NCBI GenBank assembly: GCA_949752795.1
Contig: CATKHW010000061.1
Span: forward strand, 806,001 to 870,000
Reading direction: 5' to 3'
From: Hyperoodon ampullatus
Lineage: Eukaryota > Chordata > Mammalia > Artiodactyla > Ziphiidae
DNA: 64,000 nucleotides
Positions 26,773 to 40,673 of the stretch are shown here, one piece after another (position 1 is the stretch's first letter; each line of letters opens with the position of its first letter). The notes beneath the pieces are model-generated. The model was not told the DNA's origin and did not search any database. It saw only the letters and a program-made list of their open reading frames with translations. The position numbers and the translations under genes are program-made.

Positions 26773-28508
26773 CTTGGCCAAAAAGTGCATATGCGTTTTC
26801 TCCTGAATATATTCAGGAGAAAACGCATACGTCCTTTTTGGCCAAGCAAGCAAGCGGGCAATGCAAATCTGCACTACAAATATGTATCAATTCCCACCGG
26901 TCAAAAGGGACATCCACAAAATGTGTAAAAACCAGAAAGGCAAGACAGGCCCTGGAGAACAGGGAGCCTTTCTATGCTGAAGGGCGGGATGTAAATTGCC
27001 AACTGCCTCTCTGGAGGAGTGCATTGTGTTCCCTAAAACAAGTAAACAACAGAGCTACAGAGCCAAGGGCACTTCCAGTCTAGGGAACATACCTTGGGAA
27101 AACTGGAAATCAATAAGACAGAGCCACCCCAAAATTGAGGGCTGCACTGCTTACAAGGACCTCAACTTGGGTACACCTTAAATATCCCAGGAAATATAAA
27201 AATGGTTCAAAAAATTGTGGTACTTCTGTACGATGGAATATCCCTCAGCCATGAAATCAATGTCATAAGACCAGTAGCAGCAAAATGGGTGGATTCAGGT
27301 ACGATGATTCTAAGTGAAATAAGTCACAGAGAAAAAGAAACATATCATAAGATAACACTTATGAAGATCCTGTAAACATGGCTACACTTGAACTTAGTTA
27401 GGAAAGAGAACAGTGTCTCACATTTAGAAAACACTCTTATGCCTGCTTAAGGGGGAAGTAGAGGTGGGGTGATGCATAAAACCAGAGTTTGATATAAGCA
27501 CAGGTACCGTTCCAAAAACCAACTATGGAATAGACAAGACCTACACCTTCCTCAGTGAAAGGGACTCACAACACCATATTTCCCGCAGAGGAATATATCT
27601 GACTAGTATGAATCTTAAAACCTATGTATTGATATGTCTCCGTTACGGAATCAAGTGTGTCTAGACTGGCATAAACATGGCAGCGAGAATCAGCTCAAAC
27701 CCACTATAAAAAGGAATTTCAAAAACAAAACAAAAAAACTGGGAAATTATTTACAATTCCTTCAGGGTCTCTGATGAAACCTGGAATGACCCTATCTACA
27801 ACGACAGCTGGATGTGGCATAAGGAGGGACACTTGGGACTGAGACGATTGGTGAGATTGGGTGACCAAATGCAGACCATTTAAAGCACAAGCGCCTGGCA
27901 CCTATTCCATGGGTCCCAACTCCCCAGGTTGAAGGGAATATTACTACAGCTATAAAATGTACGAGAAACCTAGAGAACGGACACACTGAATACGAAAGGT
28001 TTCTAAAACTCAACGAATAGTCCCTCTCCTGGTGCTCCGGTTTGAATTCCATCTGCTTTACTATCAACCTCCCAACTTGGAGAGACAGCCCCTTTAACCT
28101 CCTGGTTCACACACGTTGCCAATTTGGCAGAGGATGAAACGGAAGAGGGAGAACCAATGAGAGAGTAGCTGTTAGGCATTTGGATGGGCACATATCACTG
28201 TAATTTCCCGGCAGGAAGAAGAATTAACCAAAGTCTCAGCCACCCACCAGGAACAAGTATAGGTCCTGAACGAAAATTTTGGACTTGCGGTCAGCTCACC
28301 AAAAACGAGTTGAAATATGGAGCTCATGGGCACAGCAATTCACAAACTGCCCGAGTAATACAGGACAACTATCGTCCAAAAATCTGTTGAGGGAAGGCAA
28401 CGAGGCGGACTTGAAAGCGAGGCAGAATAGCAGGAAACAGATTTCAGGAGGTACGTTGGAATCGCCTTTAAAGCACAGGAAGAGGGACACAACTTCGAAT
28501 ATGATGCA
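26773..28508 (+). repeat. Satellite unit 16 (1,736 bp)
   Basis: Palindrome 26773-26846 with changes at 26786, 26789 and 26832. L1 part about 27150-27738. The marker near 27884 is a C variant, AGCACAAGCGCCTGG, linked to GGAGGGAC. Partner: unit 22. Confidence 0.97.
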
Positions 28509-30247
28509 CTTGGCCAAAAAGGGCGTATGCGTTTTTTCCTGAATATATTCAGGAGAAAACGCATACGCCCTTTTTGGCCAAGCAAGCAAGCGGGCAATGC
28601 AAATCTGCACTATAAAGAAGTATCACTTCCCACCGGTCAAAAGGGACATCCACAAAATGTGTAAAAACCAGAAAGGCAAGACAGGTCCTGGAGAACAGGG
28701 AGCCTTGTTATGCTGATGGGCGGGATGTAAATTGCCAACGGCCTCTCTGGAGGAGTGCATTGTGTTCCCTAAAACAAGTAAACAACAGAGCTACAGAGCC
28801 AAGGGCACTTCCAGTCTTGGGAATATACCTTGGGAAAACTGAAATTCAATAAGACAGAGCCACCCAAAAATTTAGGGCTGCACTGCTTACAAGGACCTCA
28901 ACTTGGGTACACCATAAATATCCCAGGAAATATAAAAACGGTTCAAAAAATTGTGGTACTTACATACGATGGAATATCCCTCAGCCATGAAATCAATGTC
29001 ATAAGACCAGTAGCAGCAAAATGGGTGGATTAAGGTACGATGATTCTAAGTGAAATAAGTCACAGAGAAAAAGAAACGTATCATAAGATATCACTTATGA
29101 AGATCCTGTAAACATGGCTACACTTGAACTGAGTTAGGAAAGAGAACAGTGTCTCACATTTAGAAAACAATCTTATGCCTGCTTAAGGGGGAAGGAGAGG
29201 TGGGATGATGCATAAAACCAGAGTTTGATATAAGCACAGGTACCGTTCCAAAAACCAACTATGGAATAGACAAGACCTATACCTTCCTCACTGAAAGGGA
29301 CTCAAAACCACATATTTCCCGCAGAGGAATATATCTGACTAGTAAGAATTTTAAAACCTATGTATTGATATGTCTCCGTAAGGGAATCAAGTGTGTCTAG
29401 ACTGGCATAAACATGGCAGCGAGAATCAGCTCAAACCCACTATAAAAAGGAATTTCAAAAACAAAACAAAAAAACTGGGAAATTCTTTACAATTCCTTCA
29501 GGGTCTCTGATGAAACCTGGAATGACCCTATCTACAACGACAGCTGGATGTGGCATAAGGCTGGACAGTTGGGACTGAGACGATTGGTGAGATTGGGTGA
29601 GCAAATGCTGACCCTTTAAAGCAATAATGCATGGCACCCATTCCATGGGTCCCAACTCTCCAGGTTGAAGGGAATATTACTACAGTTATAACATGTAAGG
29701 GAAACCTAGAGAACGGACACACTGTGAATACGAAAGGTTTCTAAAACTCAACGAATAGTCCCTCTACTGGTGCTCCGGTTTGACTTTGCATCTGCTTTAC
29801 TATCAATCTCCCAACTTGGAGAGACAGCCCCTTTAACCTCCTGGTTCGCACAGGTTGCCAAATTGGCAGAGGATGAAAGGGAAGAGGGAGAACCAATGAG
29901 AGAGTAGCTGTTAGGCATTTGGACGGGCACATATCACTGTAATTTCCTGGCAGGAAGAAGAATTAACCAAAGTCTCAGCCACCCACCAGGAACCAGTATA
30001 GGTCCTGAACCAAAATTTTGGACTTGCGGTCAGCTCACCAAAAACGAGTGGAAAAATGGAGCTCAGGGGCACAGCAATTCAAAAACTGGCCCAGTTATAA
30101 AGGACAACTATCGTCCAAAAATCTGTTGAGGGAAGGCAACGAGGCGGACTTGAAAGCGAGGCAGAATAGCAGGAAACAGATTTCAAGAGGTACGTTGGAA
30201 TCGCCTTTAAAGCACAGGAAGAGGGGCACAACTTCGACAATGATGCA
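28509..30247 (+). repeat. Satellite unit 17 (1,739 bp), spans the duplication junction
   Basis: Palindrome 28509-28582 with one change, at 28536. L1 part about 28886-29474. Up to about 29205 it belongs to the first six-unit copy; from there it is a repeat of unit 11 sequence. Marker A form near 29620. Three substitutions cluster at 30082, 30092 and 30096, just before the next palindrome. Confidence 0.97.
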
Positions 30248-31986
30248 CTTGGCCAAAAAGGGCGTATGCGTTTTCTCCTGAATATATTGAGGAGAAAACG
30301 CACACGCCCTTTTTGGCCAAGCAAGCAAGCGGGCAATGCAAATCTGCACTACAAAGAAGTATCACTTCCCACCGGTCAAAAGGGACATCCACAAAATGTG
30401 TAAAAACCAGAAAGGCAAGACAGGCCCTGGAGAACAGGGAGCCTTGTTACGCTGATGGGCGGGATGTAAATTGCCAACTGCCTCTCTGGAGGAGTGCACT
30501 GTGTTCCCTAAAACAAGGAAAGAACAGAGCTACAGAGCCAAGGGCACTTCCAGTCTAAGGAATATACCTTGGGAAAACTGAAAATCAATAAGACAGAGCC
30601 ACCCCAAAATTTAGGGCTGCACTGCTTACAAGGACCTCAACTTGGGTACACCTTAAATATCCCAGGAAATATAAAAATGGTTCAAAAAATTGTGGTACTT
30701 ACGTACGAAGGTATATGCCTCAGCCATGAAATCAATGACATAAGACCAGTAGCAGCAAAATGGGTGGATTCAGGTACGATGATTCTAAGTGAAATAAGTC
30801 ACAGAGAAAAAGAAACTTATCATAAGATATCACTTATGAAGATCCTGTAAACATGGCTACACTTGAACTGAGTTAGGAAAGAGAACAGTGTCTCACATTT
30901 AGAAAACACTCTTATGCCTGCTTAAGGGGGAAGGAGAGGTGGGGTGATGCATAAAACCAGAGTTTGATATAAGCACAGGTACCGTTCCAAAAACCAACTA
31001 TGGAATAGACAAGACCTACACCTTCCTCAGTGAAAGGGACTCAAAACCCCATATTTCCCGCAGAGGAATATATCTGACTAGTAAGAATCTTAAAACCTAT
31101 GTATTGATATGTCTCCATAAGAGAATCAAGTGTGTATAGACTGGCATAAACATGGCATCGAGAATCAGCTCAAACACACGATAAAAAGGAATTTCAAAAA
31201 CAAAACAAAAAAACTGGGAAATTCTTTCCAATTCCTTCAGGGTCTCTGATGAAACCTGGAATGACCATATCTACCACGACAGCTGGATGTGGCATAAGGC
31301 TGGACACTTGGGACTGAGAGGATTGGTGAGATTGGGTGAGCAATTACAGACCCTTTAAAGCAATAATGCATGGCACACATTCCATGGGTCCCAACTCTCC
31401 AAGTTGAAGGGAATATTACTACAGCTATAACATGTATGGGAAACCTAGAGAACGGACACACTGTGAATACGAAATGTTTCTAAAACTCAACGAATAGTCC
31501 CTCTCCTGGTGCTCCGGTTTGACTTTCCATCTGCTTTACTATCAACCTCCCAACTTGGAGAGACAGCCCCTTTAACCTCCTGGTTCACACAGGTTGCCAA
31601 TTTGGCAGAGGATGAAAGGGAAGAGGGAGAACCAATGAGAGAGTAGCTGTTAGGCATTTGGACGGGCACATATCACTGTAATTTCCCGGCAGGAAGAAGA
31701 ATTAACCAAAGTCTCAGCCCCCCACCGGGAACCAGTATAGGTCCTGAACCAGAATTTTGGACTTGCGGTCAGCTCACCAAAAACGAGTTGAAAAATGGAG
31801 CTCAGGGGCACAGCAATTCACAAACTGGCCGAGTAATAAAGGACAACTATCGTCCAAAAATCTGTTGAGGGAAGGCAACGAGGCGGACTTGAAAGCGAGG
31901 CAGAATAGCAGGAAACAGATTTCAAGAGGTATGTTGGAATCGCCTTTAAAGCACAGGAAGAGGGGCACAACTTCGACAATGATGCA
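30248..31986 (+). repeat. Satellite unit 18 (1,739 bp), copy of unit 12
   Basis: Palindrome 30248-30321 with the same two changes as unit 12 (30289, 30303). It differs from unit 12 at 30450 (C for T). L1 part about 30625-31213. Marker A form near 31358. Confidence 0.97.
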
Positions 31987-33723
31987 CTTGGCCAAAAAGG
32001 GCGTATGCGTTTTCTCCTGAATATATTCAGGAGAAAACGCATACGCCCTTTTTGGCCAAGCAAGCAAGCGGGCAATGCAAATCTGCACTACAAAGAAGTA
32101 TCACTTCCCACCGGTCAAAAGGGACATCCACAAAATGTGTAAAAACCAGAAAGGCAAGACAGGCCCTGGAGAACAGGGAGCCTTGTTATGCTGATGGGCG
32201 GGATGTAAATTGCCAACTGCCTCTCTGGAGGAGTGCATTGTGTTCCCTAAAACAAGTAAAGAACAGAGCTACAGAGCCAAGGGCACTTCCAGTCTAGGGA
32301 ACATACCTTGGGAAAACTGGAAATCAATAAGACAGAGCCACCCCAAAATTTAGGGCTGCACTGCTTACAAGGACCTCAACTTGGGTACACCTTAAATATC
32401 CCAGGAAATATAAAAATGGTTCAAAAAATTCTGGGACTTACGTACGATGGAATATCCCTCAGCCATGAAATCATTGTCATAAGACCAGTAGCACCAAAAT
32501 GGGTGGATTCAGGTACGATGATTCTAAGTGAAATAAGTCACAGAGAAAAAGAAACTTATCATAAGATATCACTTATGAAGATCCTGTAAACATGGCTACA
32601 CTTGAACTGAGTTAGGAAAGAGAACAGTGTCTCACATTTAGAAAACACTCTTATGCCTGCTTAAGGGGGAAGGAGAGGTGGGGTGATGCATAAAACCAGA
32701 GTTTGATATAAGCACAGGTACCGTTCCAAAAACCAACTATGGAATAGACAAGACCTACACCTTCCTCAGTGAAAGGGACTCAAAACCCCATATTTCCCGC
32801 AGAGGAATATATCTGACTAGTAAGAATCTTAAAACCTATGTATTGATATGTCTCCGTAAGGGAATCAAGTGTGTCTAGACTGGCATAAACATGGCAGCGA
32901 GAATCAGCTCAAACCCACGATAAAAAGGAATTTCAAAAACAAAACAAAAAAACTGGGAAATTCTTTACAATTCCTTCAGAGTCTCTGATGAAACCTGGAA
33001 TGACCCTATCTACAACGACAGCTGGATGTGGCATAAGGCTGGACACTTGGGACTGACAGGATTGGTGAGATTGGGTGAGCAAATGCAGACCCTTTAAAGC
33101 AATAATGCATGACACACATTCCATGGGTCCCAACTCTCCAGGTTGAAGGGAATATTACTACAGCTATAACATGTACGGGAAACCTAGAGAACGGACACAT
33201 TGTGAATACGAAAGGTTTCTAAAACTCAACGAATAGTCCCTCTCCTGGTGCTCCGGTTTGACTTTCCATCTGCTTTACTTCAACCTCCCAACTTGGAGAG
33301 ACAGCCCCTTTAACCTCCTGGTTCGCACAGGTTGCCAATTTGGCAGAGGATGAAAGGGAAGAGGGAGAACCAATGAGAGAGTAGCTGTTAGGCATTTGGA
33401 CGGGCACATATCACTGTAATTTCCCGGCAGGAAGAAGAATTAACCAAAGTCTCAGCCACCCACTGGGAACCAGTTTAGGTCCTGAACCAAAATTATGGAC
33501 TTGCGGTCAGCTCACCAAAAACGAGTGGAAAAATGGAGCTCAGGGGCACAGCAATTCACAAACTGGGCGAGTAATAAAGACAACTATCGTCCAAAAATCT
33601 GTTGACGGAAGGCAATGAGGCGGACTTGAAAGGGAGCCAGAATAGCAGGAAACAGATTTCAAGAGGTACGTTGGAATCGCCTTTAAAGCACAGGAAGAGG
33701 GGCACAACTTCGACAATGATGCA
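31987..33723 (+). repeat. Satellite unit 19 (1,737 bp), copy of unit 13
   Basis: Palindrome 31987-32060 is perfect. L1 part about 32364-32952. Marker A form near 33098. I found no difference from unit 13 by eye. Confidence 0.97.
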
Positions 33724-35461
33724 CTTGGCCAAAAAGGGCGTATGCGTTTTCTCCTGAATATATTCAGGTGAAAACCCATACGCCCTTTTTGGCCAAGCAA
33801 GCAAGCGGGCAATGCAAATCTGCACAACAAAGACGTATCACTTCCCACCGGTCAAAAGGGACATCCACAAAATGTGTAAAAACCAGAAAGGCAAGACAGG
33901 CCCTGGAGAACAGGGAGCCTTGTTATGCTGATGGGCGGGATGTAAATTGCCAACTGCCTCTCTGGAGGAGTGCATTGTGTTCCCTAAAACATGTAAAGAA
34001 CAGAGCTACAGAACCAAGGGCACTTCCAGTCTAGGGAATATACCTTGGGAAAACTGAAAATCAATAAGGCAGAGCCACCCCAAAATTTAGGGCTGCACTG
34101 CTTACAGGGACCTCAACTTGGGTACACCTTAAATATCCCAGGAAATATAAAAATGGTTCAAAAAATTGTGGTACTTACGTACGAAGGAATATCCCTCAGC
34201 CATGATATCAATGACATAAAACCAGTAGCAGCAAAATGGGTGGATTCAGGTACGATGATTCTAAGTGAAATAAGTCACAGAGAAAAAGAAACTTATCATA
34301 AGATATCACTTATGAAGATCCTGTAAACATGGCTACACTTGAACTGAGTTAGGCAAGAGAACAGTGTCTCACATTTAGAAAACGCTCTTATGCCTACTTA
34401 AGGGGGAAGGAGAGGTGGGGTGATGCATAAAACCAGAGTTTGATATAAGCACAGGTACCCTTCCAAAAACCAACTATGGAATAGACAAACCTACACCTTC
34501 CTCAGTGAAAGGGACTCAAAACCCCATATTTCCCGCAGAGGAATATATCTGACTAGTAAGAATCTTAAAACCTATGTATTGATATGTCTCCGTAAGGGAA
34601 TCAAGTGTGTCTAGACTGGCATAAACATGGCATCGAGAATCAGCTCAAACACACGATAAAAAGGAATTTCAAAAACAAAACAAAAAAACTGGGAAATTCT
34701 TTACAGTTCCTTCAGGGTCTCTGATGAAACCTGGAATGACCGTATCTACAACGACAGCTGGATGTGGCATAAGGCTGGACACTTGGGACTGAGAGGATTG
34801 GTGAGATTGAGTGAGCAAATGCAGACCCTTTAAAGCAATAATGCATGACACACATTCCATGGGTCCCAACTCTCCAGGTTGAAGGGAATATTACTACAGC
34901 TATAACATGTACTGGAAACCTAGAGAACGAACACACTGTGAATACGAAATGTTTCTAAAACTCAACGAATAGTCCCTCTCCTGGTGCTCCGGTTTGACTT
35001 TCCACCTGCTTTACTATCAACCTCCCAACTTGGAGAGACAGCCCCTTTAACCTCCTGGTTCGCACAGGTTGCCAATTTGGCAGAGGATGAAAGGGAAGAG
35101 GGAGAACCAATGAGAGAGTAGCTTTTAGGCATTTGGACGGGCACATATCACTGTAATTTCCCGGCAGGAAGAAGAATTAACCAAAGTCTCAGCCACCCAC
35201 CGGGAACCAGTATAGGTCCTGAACCAAAATTTTTGACTTGCGGTCAGCTCACCAAAAACGAGTTGAAAAATGGAGCTCAGGGGCACAGCAATTCACACAC
35301 TGGCTGAGTAATAAAGGACAACTATCGTCCAAAAATCTGTTGAGGGAAGGCAGCGAGGCGGACTTGAAAGCGAGGCAGAATAGCAGGAAACAGATTTCAA
35401 GAGGTACGTTGGAATCACCTTTAAAGCACAGGAAGAGGGGCCCAACTTCGACAATGATGCA
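33724..35461 (+). repeat. Satellite unit 20 (1,738 bp), copy of unit 14
   Basis: Palindrome 33724-33797 with changes at 33769 and 33776, as in unit 14. It differs from unit 14 at 34029 (G for C). L1 part about 34101-34688. Marker A form near 34835. Confidence 0.97.
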
Positions 35462-37198
35462 CTTGGCCAAAAAGGGCGTATGCGTTTTCTCCTGAATATA
35501 TTCAGGAGAAAAAGCATACGCCCTTTTTGGCCAAGCAAGCAATTGGGCAATGCAAATCTGCACTACAAAGAAGTATCACTTCCCACCGGTCAAAAGGGAC
35601 ATCCACAAAATGTGTAAAAACCAGAGAAGCAAGACAGGCCCTGGAGAACAGGGAGCCTTGTTATGCTGATGGGCGGGATGTAAATTACCAACTGCCTCTC
35701 TGGAGGAGTGAATTTTGTTCCCTAAAACAAGCAAAGAACAGAGCTACAGAGCCAAGGGCACTTCCAGTCTAGGGAATATACCTTGGGAAAACTGAAAATC
35801 AATAAGACAGAGCCACCCCAAAATTTAGGGCTGCACTGCTTACAAGGACCTCAACTTGGGTCCACCTTAAATATCCCAGGAAATATAAAAATGGTTCAAA
35901 AAATTGTGGTACTTATGTATGATGGAATATCCCTCAGCCATGAAATCAATGTCATAAGACCAGTAGCAGCAAAATGGGTGTATTCAGGTACGATGATTCT
36001 AAGTGAAATAAGTCACAGAGAAAAAGAAACTTATCATAAGATATCACTTATGAAGATCCTGTAAACATGGCTATACTTGAACTGAGTTAGGAAAGAGAAC
36101 AGTGTCTCACATTTAGAAAACACTCTTATGCCTGCTTAAGGGGGAAGGAGAGGTGGGGTGATGCATAAAACCAGAGTTTGATATAAGCACAGGTACCGTT
36201 CCAAAAACCAACTATGGAATAGACAAGACCTACACCTTCCTCAGTGAAAGGGACTCACAACACCATATTTCCCGCAGAGGAATATATCTGACTAGTAAGA
36301 ATCTTAAAACCTCTGTATTGATATGTCTCCGTTACGGAATCAAGTGTGTCTAGACTGGCATAAACATGGCAGCGAGAATCAGCTCAAACCCACTATAAAA
36401 AGGAATTTCAAAAACAAAACAAAAAAACTGGGATATTCTTTACAACTCCTTCAGGGTCTCTGATGAAACCTGGAATAACCCTATCTACAATGACAGCTGG
36501 ATGTGGCATAAGGAGGGACACTTGGGACTGAGACGATTGGTGAGATTGGGTGAGCAAATGCAGACCCTTTAAAGCACAAGCACCTGGCACCCATTCCATG
36601 GGTCCCAACTCTCCAGGTTGAAGGGAATATTACTACAGCTATAACATGTACGAGATACCTAGAGAACGGACACACTGTGAATACGAAAGGTTTCTAAAAC
36701 TCAAAGAATAGTCCCTCTCCTGGTGCTCCGGTTTGACTTCCATCTGCTTTACTATCAACCTCCCAACTTGGAGAGACAGCCACTTTAACCTCCTGGTTCA
36801 CACACGTTGCCAATTTGGCAGAGGATGAAAGGGAAGAGGGGAACCAATGAGAGAGTAGCTGTTAGGCATTTGGATGGGCACATATCACTGTAATTTCCCG
36901 GCAGGAAGAAGAATTAACCAAAGTCTCAGCCACCAACCGGGAACCAGTATAGGTCCTGAACCAAAATTTTGGACTTGCAGTCAGCTCAACAAAAACGAGT
37001 TGAAAAATGGAGCTCAGGGGCACAGCAATTCACAAACTGGCCGAGTAATAAAGGACAACTATCGTCCAAAAATCTGTTGAGGGAAGGCAACGAGGCAGAC
37101 TTGAAAGCGAGGCAGAAGAGCAGGAAACAGATTTCAAGAGGTACGTTGGAATCGCCTTTAAAGCACAGGAAGAGGGGCACAACTTCGGCAATGATGCA
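35462..37198 (+). repeat. Satellite unit 21 (1,737 bp), copy of unit 15
   Basis: Palindrome 35462-35535 with one change, at 35513. L1 part about 35839-36427. C-variant marker near 36573. I found no difference from unit 15 by eye. Confidence 0.97.
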
Positions 37199-38934
37199 CT
37201 TGGCCAAAAAGTGCATATGCGTTTTCTCCTGAATATATTCAGGAGAAAACGCATACGTCCTTTTTGGCCAAGCAAGCAAGCGGGCAATGCAAATCTGCAC
37301 TACAAATATGTATCAATTCCCACCGGTCAAAAGGGACATCCACAAAATGTGTAAAAACCAGAAAGGCAAGACAGGCCCTGGAGAACAGGGAGCCTTTCTA
37401 TGCTGAAGGGCGGGATGTAAATTGCCAACTGCCTCTCTGGAGGAGTGCATTGTGTTCCCTAAAACAAGTAAACAACAGAGCTACAGAGCCAAGGGCACTT
37501 CCAGTCTAGGGAACATACCTTGGGAAAACTGGAAATCAATAAGACAGAGCCACCCCAAAATTGAGGGCTGCACTGCTTACAAGGACCTCAACTTGGGTAC
37601 ACCTTAAATATCCCAGGAAATATAAAAATGGTTCAAAAAATTGTGGTACTTCTGTACGATGGAATATCCCTCAGCCATGAAATCAATGTCATAAGACCAG
37701 TAGCAGCAAAATGGGTGGATTCAGGTACGATGATTCTAAGTGAAATAAGTCACAGAGAAAAAGAAACATATCATAAGATAACACTTATGAAGATCCTGTA
37801 AACATGGCTACACTTGAACTTAGTTAGGAAAGAGAACAGTGTCTCACATTTAGAAAACACTCTTATGCCTGCTTAAGGGGGAAGTAGAGGTGGGGTGATG
37901 CATAAAACCAGAGTTTGATATAAGCACAGGTACCGTTCCAAAAACCAACTATGGAATAGACAAGACCTACACCTTCCTCAGTGAAAGGGACTCACAACAC
38001 CATATTTCCCGCAGAGGAATATATCTGACTAGTATGAATCTTAAAACCTATGTATTGATATGTCTCCGTTACGGAATCAAGTGTGTCTAGACTGGCATAA
38101 ACATGGCAGCGAGAATCAGCTCAAACCCACTATAAAAAGGAATTTCAAAAACAAAACAAAAAAACTGGGAAATTATTTACAATTCCTTCAGGGTCTCTGA
38201 TGAAACCTGGAATGACCCTATCTACAACGACAGCTGGATGTGGCATAAGGAGGGACACTTGGGACTGAGACGATTGGTGAGATTGGGTGACCAAATGCAG
38301 ACCATTTAAAGCACAAGCGCCTGGCACCTATTCCATGGGTCCCAACTCCCCAGGTTGAAGGGAATATTACTACAGCTATAAAATGTACGAGAAACCTAGA
38401 GAACGGACACACTGAATACGAAAGGTTTCTAAAACTCAACGAATAGTCCCTCTCCTGGTGCTCCGGTTTGAATTCCATCTGCTTTACTATCAACCTCCCA
38501 ACTTGGAGAGACAGCCCCTTTAACCTCCTGGTTCACACACGTTGCCAATTTGGCAGAGGATGAAACGGAAGAGGGAGAACCAATGAGAGAGTAGCTGTTA
38601 GGCATTTGGATGGGCACATATCACTGTAATTTCCCGGCAGGAAGAAGAATTAACCAAAGTCTCAGCCACCCACCAGGAACAAGTATAGGTCCTGAACGAA
38701 AATTTTGGACTTGCGGTCAGCTCACCAAAAACGAGTTGAAATATGGAGCTCATGGGCACAGCAATTCACAAACTGCCCGAGTAATACAGGACAACTATCG
38801 TCCAAAAATCTGTTGAGGGAAGGCAACGAGGCGGACTTGAAAGCGAGGCAGAATAGCAGGAAACAGATTTCAGGAGGTACGTTGGAATCGCCTTTAAAGC
38901 ACAGGAAGAGGGACACAACTTCGAATATGATGCA
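37199..38934 (+). repeat. Satellite unit 22 (1,736 bp), copy of unit 16
   Basis: Palindrome 37199-37272 with changes at 37212, 37215 and 37258. L1 part about 37576-38164. C-variant marker near 38310. I found no difference from unit 16 by eye. Confidence 0.97.
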
Positions 38935-40673
38935 CTTGGCCAAAAAGGGCGTATGCGTTTTTTCCTGAATATATTCAGGAGAAAACGCATACGCCCTTTT
39001 TGGCCAAGCAAGCAAGCGGGCAATGCAAATCTGCACTATAAAGAAGTATCACTTCCCACCGGTCAAAAGGGACATCCACAAAATGTGTAAAAACCAGAAA
39101 GGCAAGACAGGTCCTGGAGAACAGGGAGCCTTGTTATGCTGATGGGCGGGATGTAAATTGCCAACGGCCTCTCTGGAGGAGTGCATTGTGTTCCCTAAAA
39201 CAAGTAAACAACAGAGCTACAGAGCCAAGGGCACTTCCAGTCTTGGGAATATACCTTGGGAAAACTGAAATTCAATAAGACAGAGCCACCCAAAAATTTA
39301 GGGCTGCACTGCTTACAAGGACCTCAACTTGGGTACACCATAAATATCCCAGGAAATATAAAAACGGTTCAAAAAATTGTGGTACTTACATACGATGGAA
39401 TATCCCTCAGCCATGAAATCAATGTCATAAGACCAGTAGCAGCAAAATGGGTGGATTAAGGTACGATGATTCTAAGTGAAATAAGTCACAGAGAAAAAGA
39501 AACGTATCATAAGATATCACTTATGAAGATCCTGTAAACATGGCTACACTTGAACTGAGTTAGGAAAGAGAACAGTGTCTCACATTTAGAAAACAATCTT
39601 ATGCCTGCTTAAGGGGGAAGGAGAGGTGGGATGATGCATAAAACCAGAGTTTGATATAAGCACAGGTACCGTTCCAAAAACCAACTATGGAATAGACAAG
39701 ACCTACACCTTCCTCAGTGAAAGGGACTCAAAACCCCATATTTCCCGCAGAGGAATATATCTGACTAGTAAGAATCTTAAAACCTATGTATTGATATGTC
39801 TCCGTAAGGGAATCAAGTGTGTCTAGACTGGCATAAACATGGCAGCGAGAGTCAGCTCTAACCCACTATAAAAAGGAATTTCAAAAACAAAACAAAAAAA
39901 CTGGGAAATACTTTACAATTCCTTCATGGTCTCTGATGAAACCTGGAATGATCATATCTACAACGACAGCTGGATGTGGCATAAGGCTGGACACTTGGGA
40001 CTGAGAGGATTGGTGAGATTGCGTGAGCAAATGCAGACCCTTTAAAGCAATAATGCATGGCACCCATTCCATGGGTCCCAACTCTCCAGGTTGAAGGGAA
40101 TATTACTACAGTTATAACATGTACGGGAAACCTAGAGAACGGACACACTGTGAATACGAAAGGTTTCTAAAACTCAACGAATAGTCCCTCTCCTGGTGCT
40201 CCGGTTTGACTTTCCATCTGCTTTACTATCAACCTCCCAACTTGAAGAGACAGCCCCTTTAACCTCCTGGTTCGCACAGGTTGCCAATTTGGCAGCGGGT
40301 GAAAGGGAAGAGGGAGAACCAATGAGAGAGTAGATGTTAGGCATTTGGACGGGCACATATCACTCGAACTTGCCGGCAGGAAGAAGTATTAACCAAAGTC
40401 TCAGCCACCCACCAGGAACCAGTATAGGTCCTGAACCAAAATTTTGGACTTGCGGTCAGCTCACCAAAAACGAGTTGAAAAATGGAGCTCAGGGGCACAG
40501 CAATTCACAAACTGGCCGATTAATAAAGGACAACTATCGTCCAAAAATCTGTTGAGGGAAGGCAACGAGGTGGACTTGAAAGCGAGGCAGAAGAGCAGGA
40601 AACAGATTTCAAGAGGTACGTTGGAATCGCCTTTAAAGCACAGGAAGAGGGGCACAACTTCGACAATGATGCA
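38935..40673 (+). repeat. Satellite unit 23 (1,739 bp), end of the duplicated block
   Basis: Palindrome 38935-39008 with one change, at 38962, as in unit 17. L1 part about 39312-39900. The match to unit 17 stops at 39705/29279; beyond that this unit follows ordinary units. Marker A form near 40046. Confidence 0.97.

Larger units (their letters stand above)
18780..29205 (+). repeat. Six-unit block, copy 1 (10,426 bp)
   Basis: It is followed directly by a near-identical copy. Bases before 18780 do not follow the shift: 18779 is G and 29205 is A. The breakpoint cannot be placed more finely than the 74-base common stretch at 18780-18853. Confidence 0.93.
29206..39631 (+). repeat. Six-unit block, copy 2 (10,426 bp)
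   Basis: All private variants of copy 1, including indels, recur exactly 10,426 bp downstream. Identity extends to 39705 and then breaks (29280 is T, 39706 is C). Differences I found: 30082, 30092, 30096, 30450 and 34029. The list may not be exhaustive. Confidence 0.93.

Noticed and set aside
18780..39631. The two 10.4-kb copies as terminal repeats of a virus or large mobile element
   Set aside because: The copies are directly adjacent, in phase with the satellite unit, and contain only satellite sequence.
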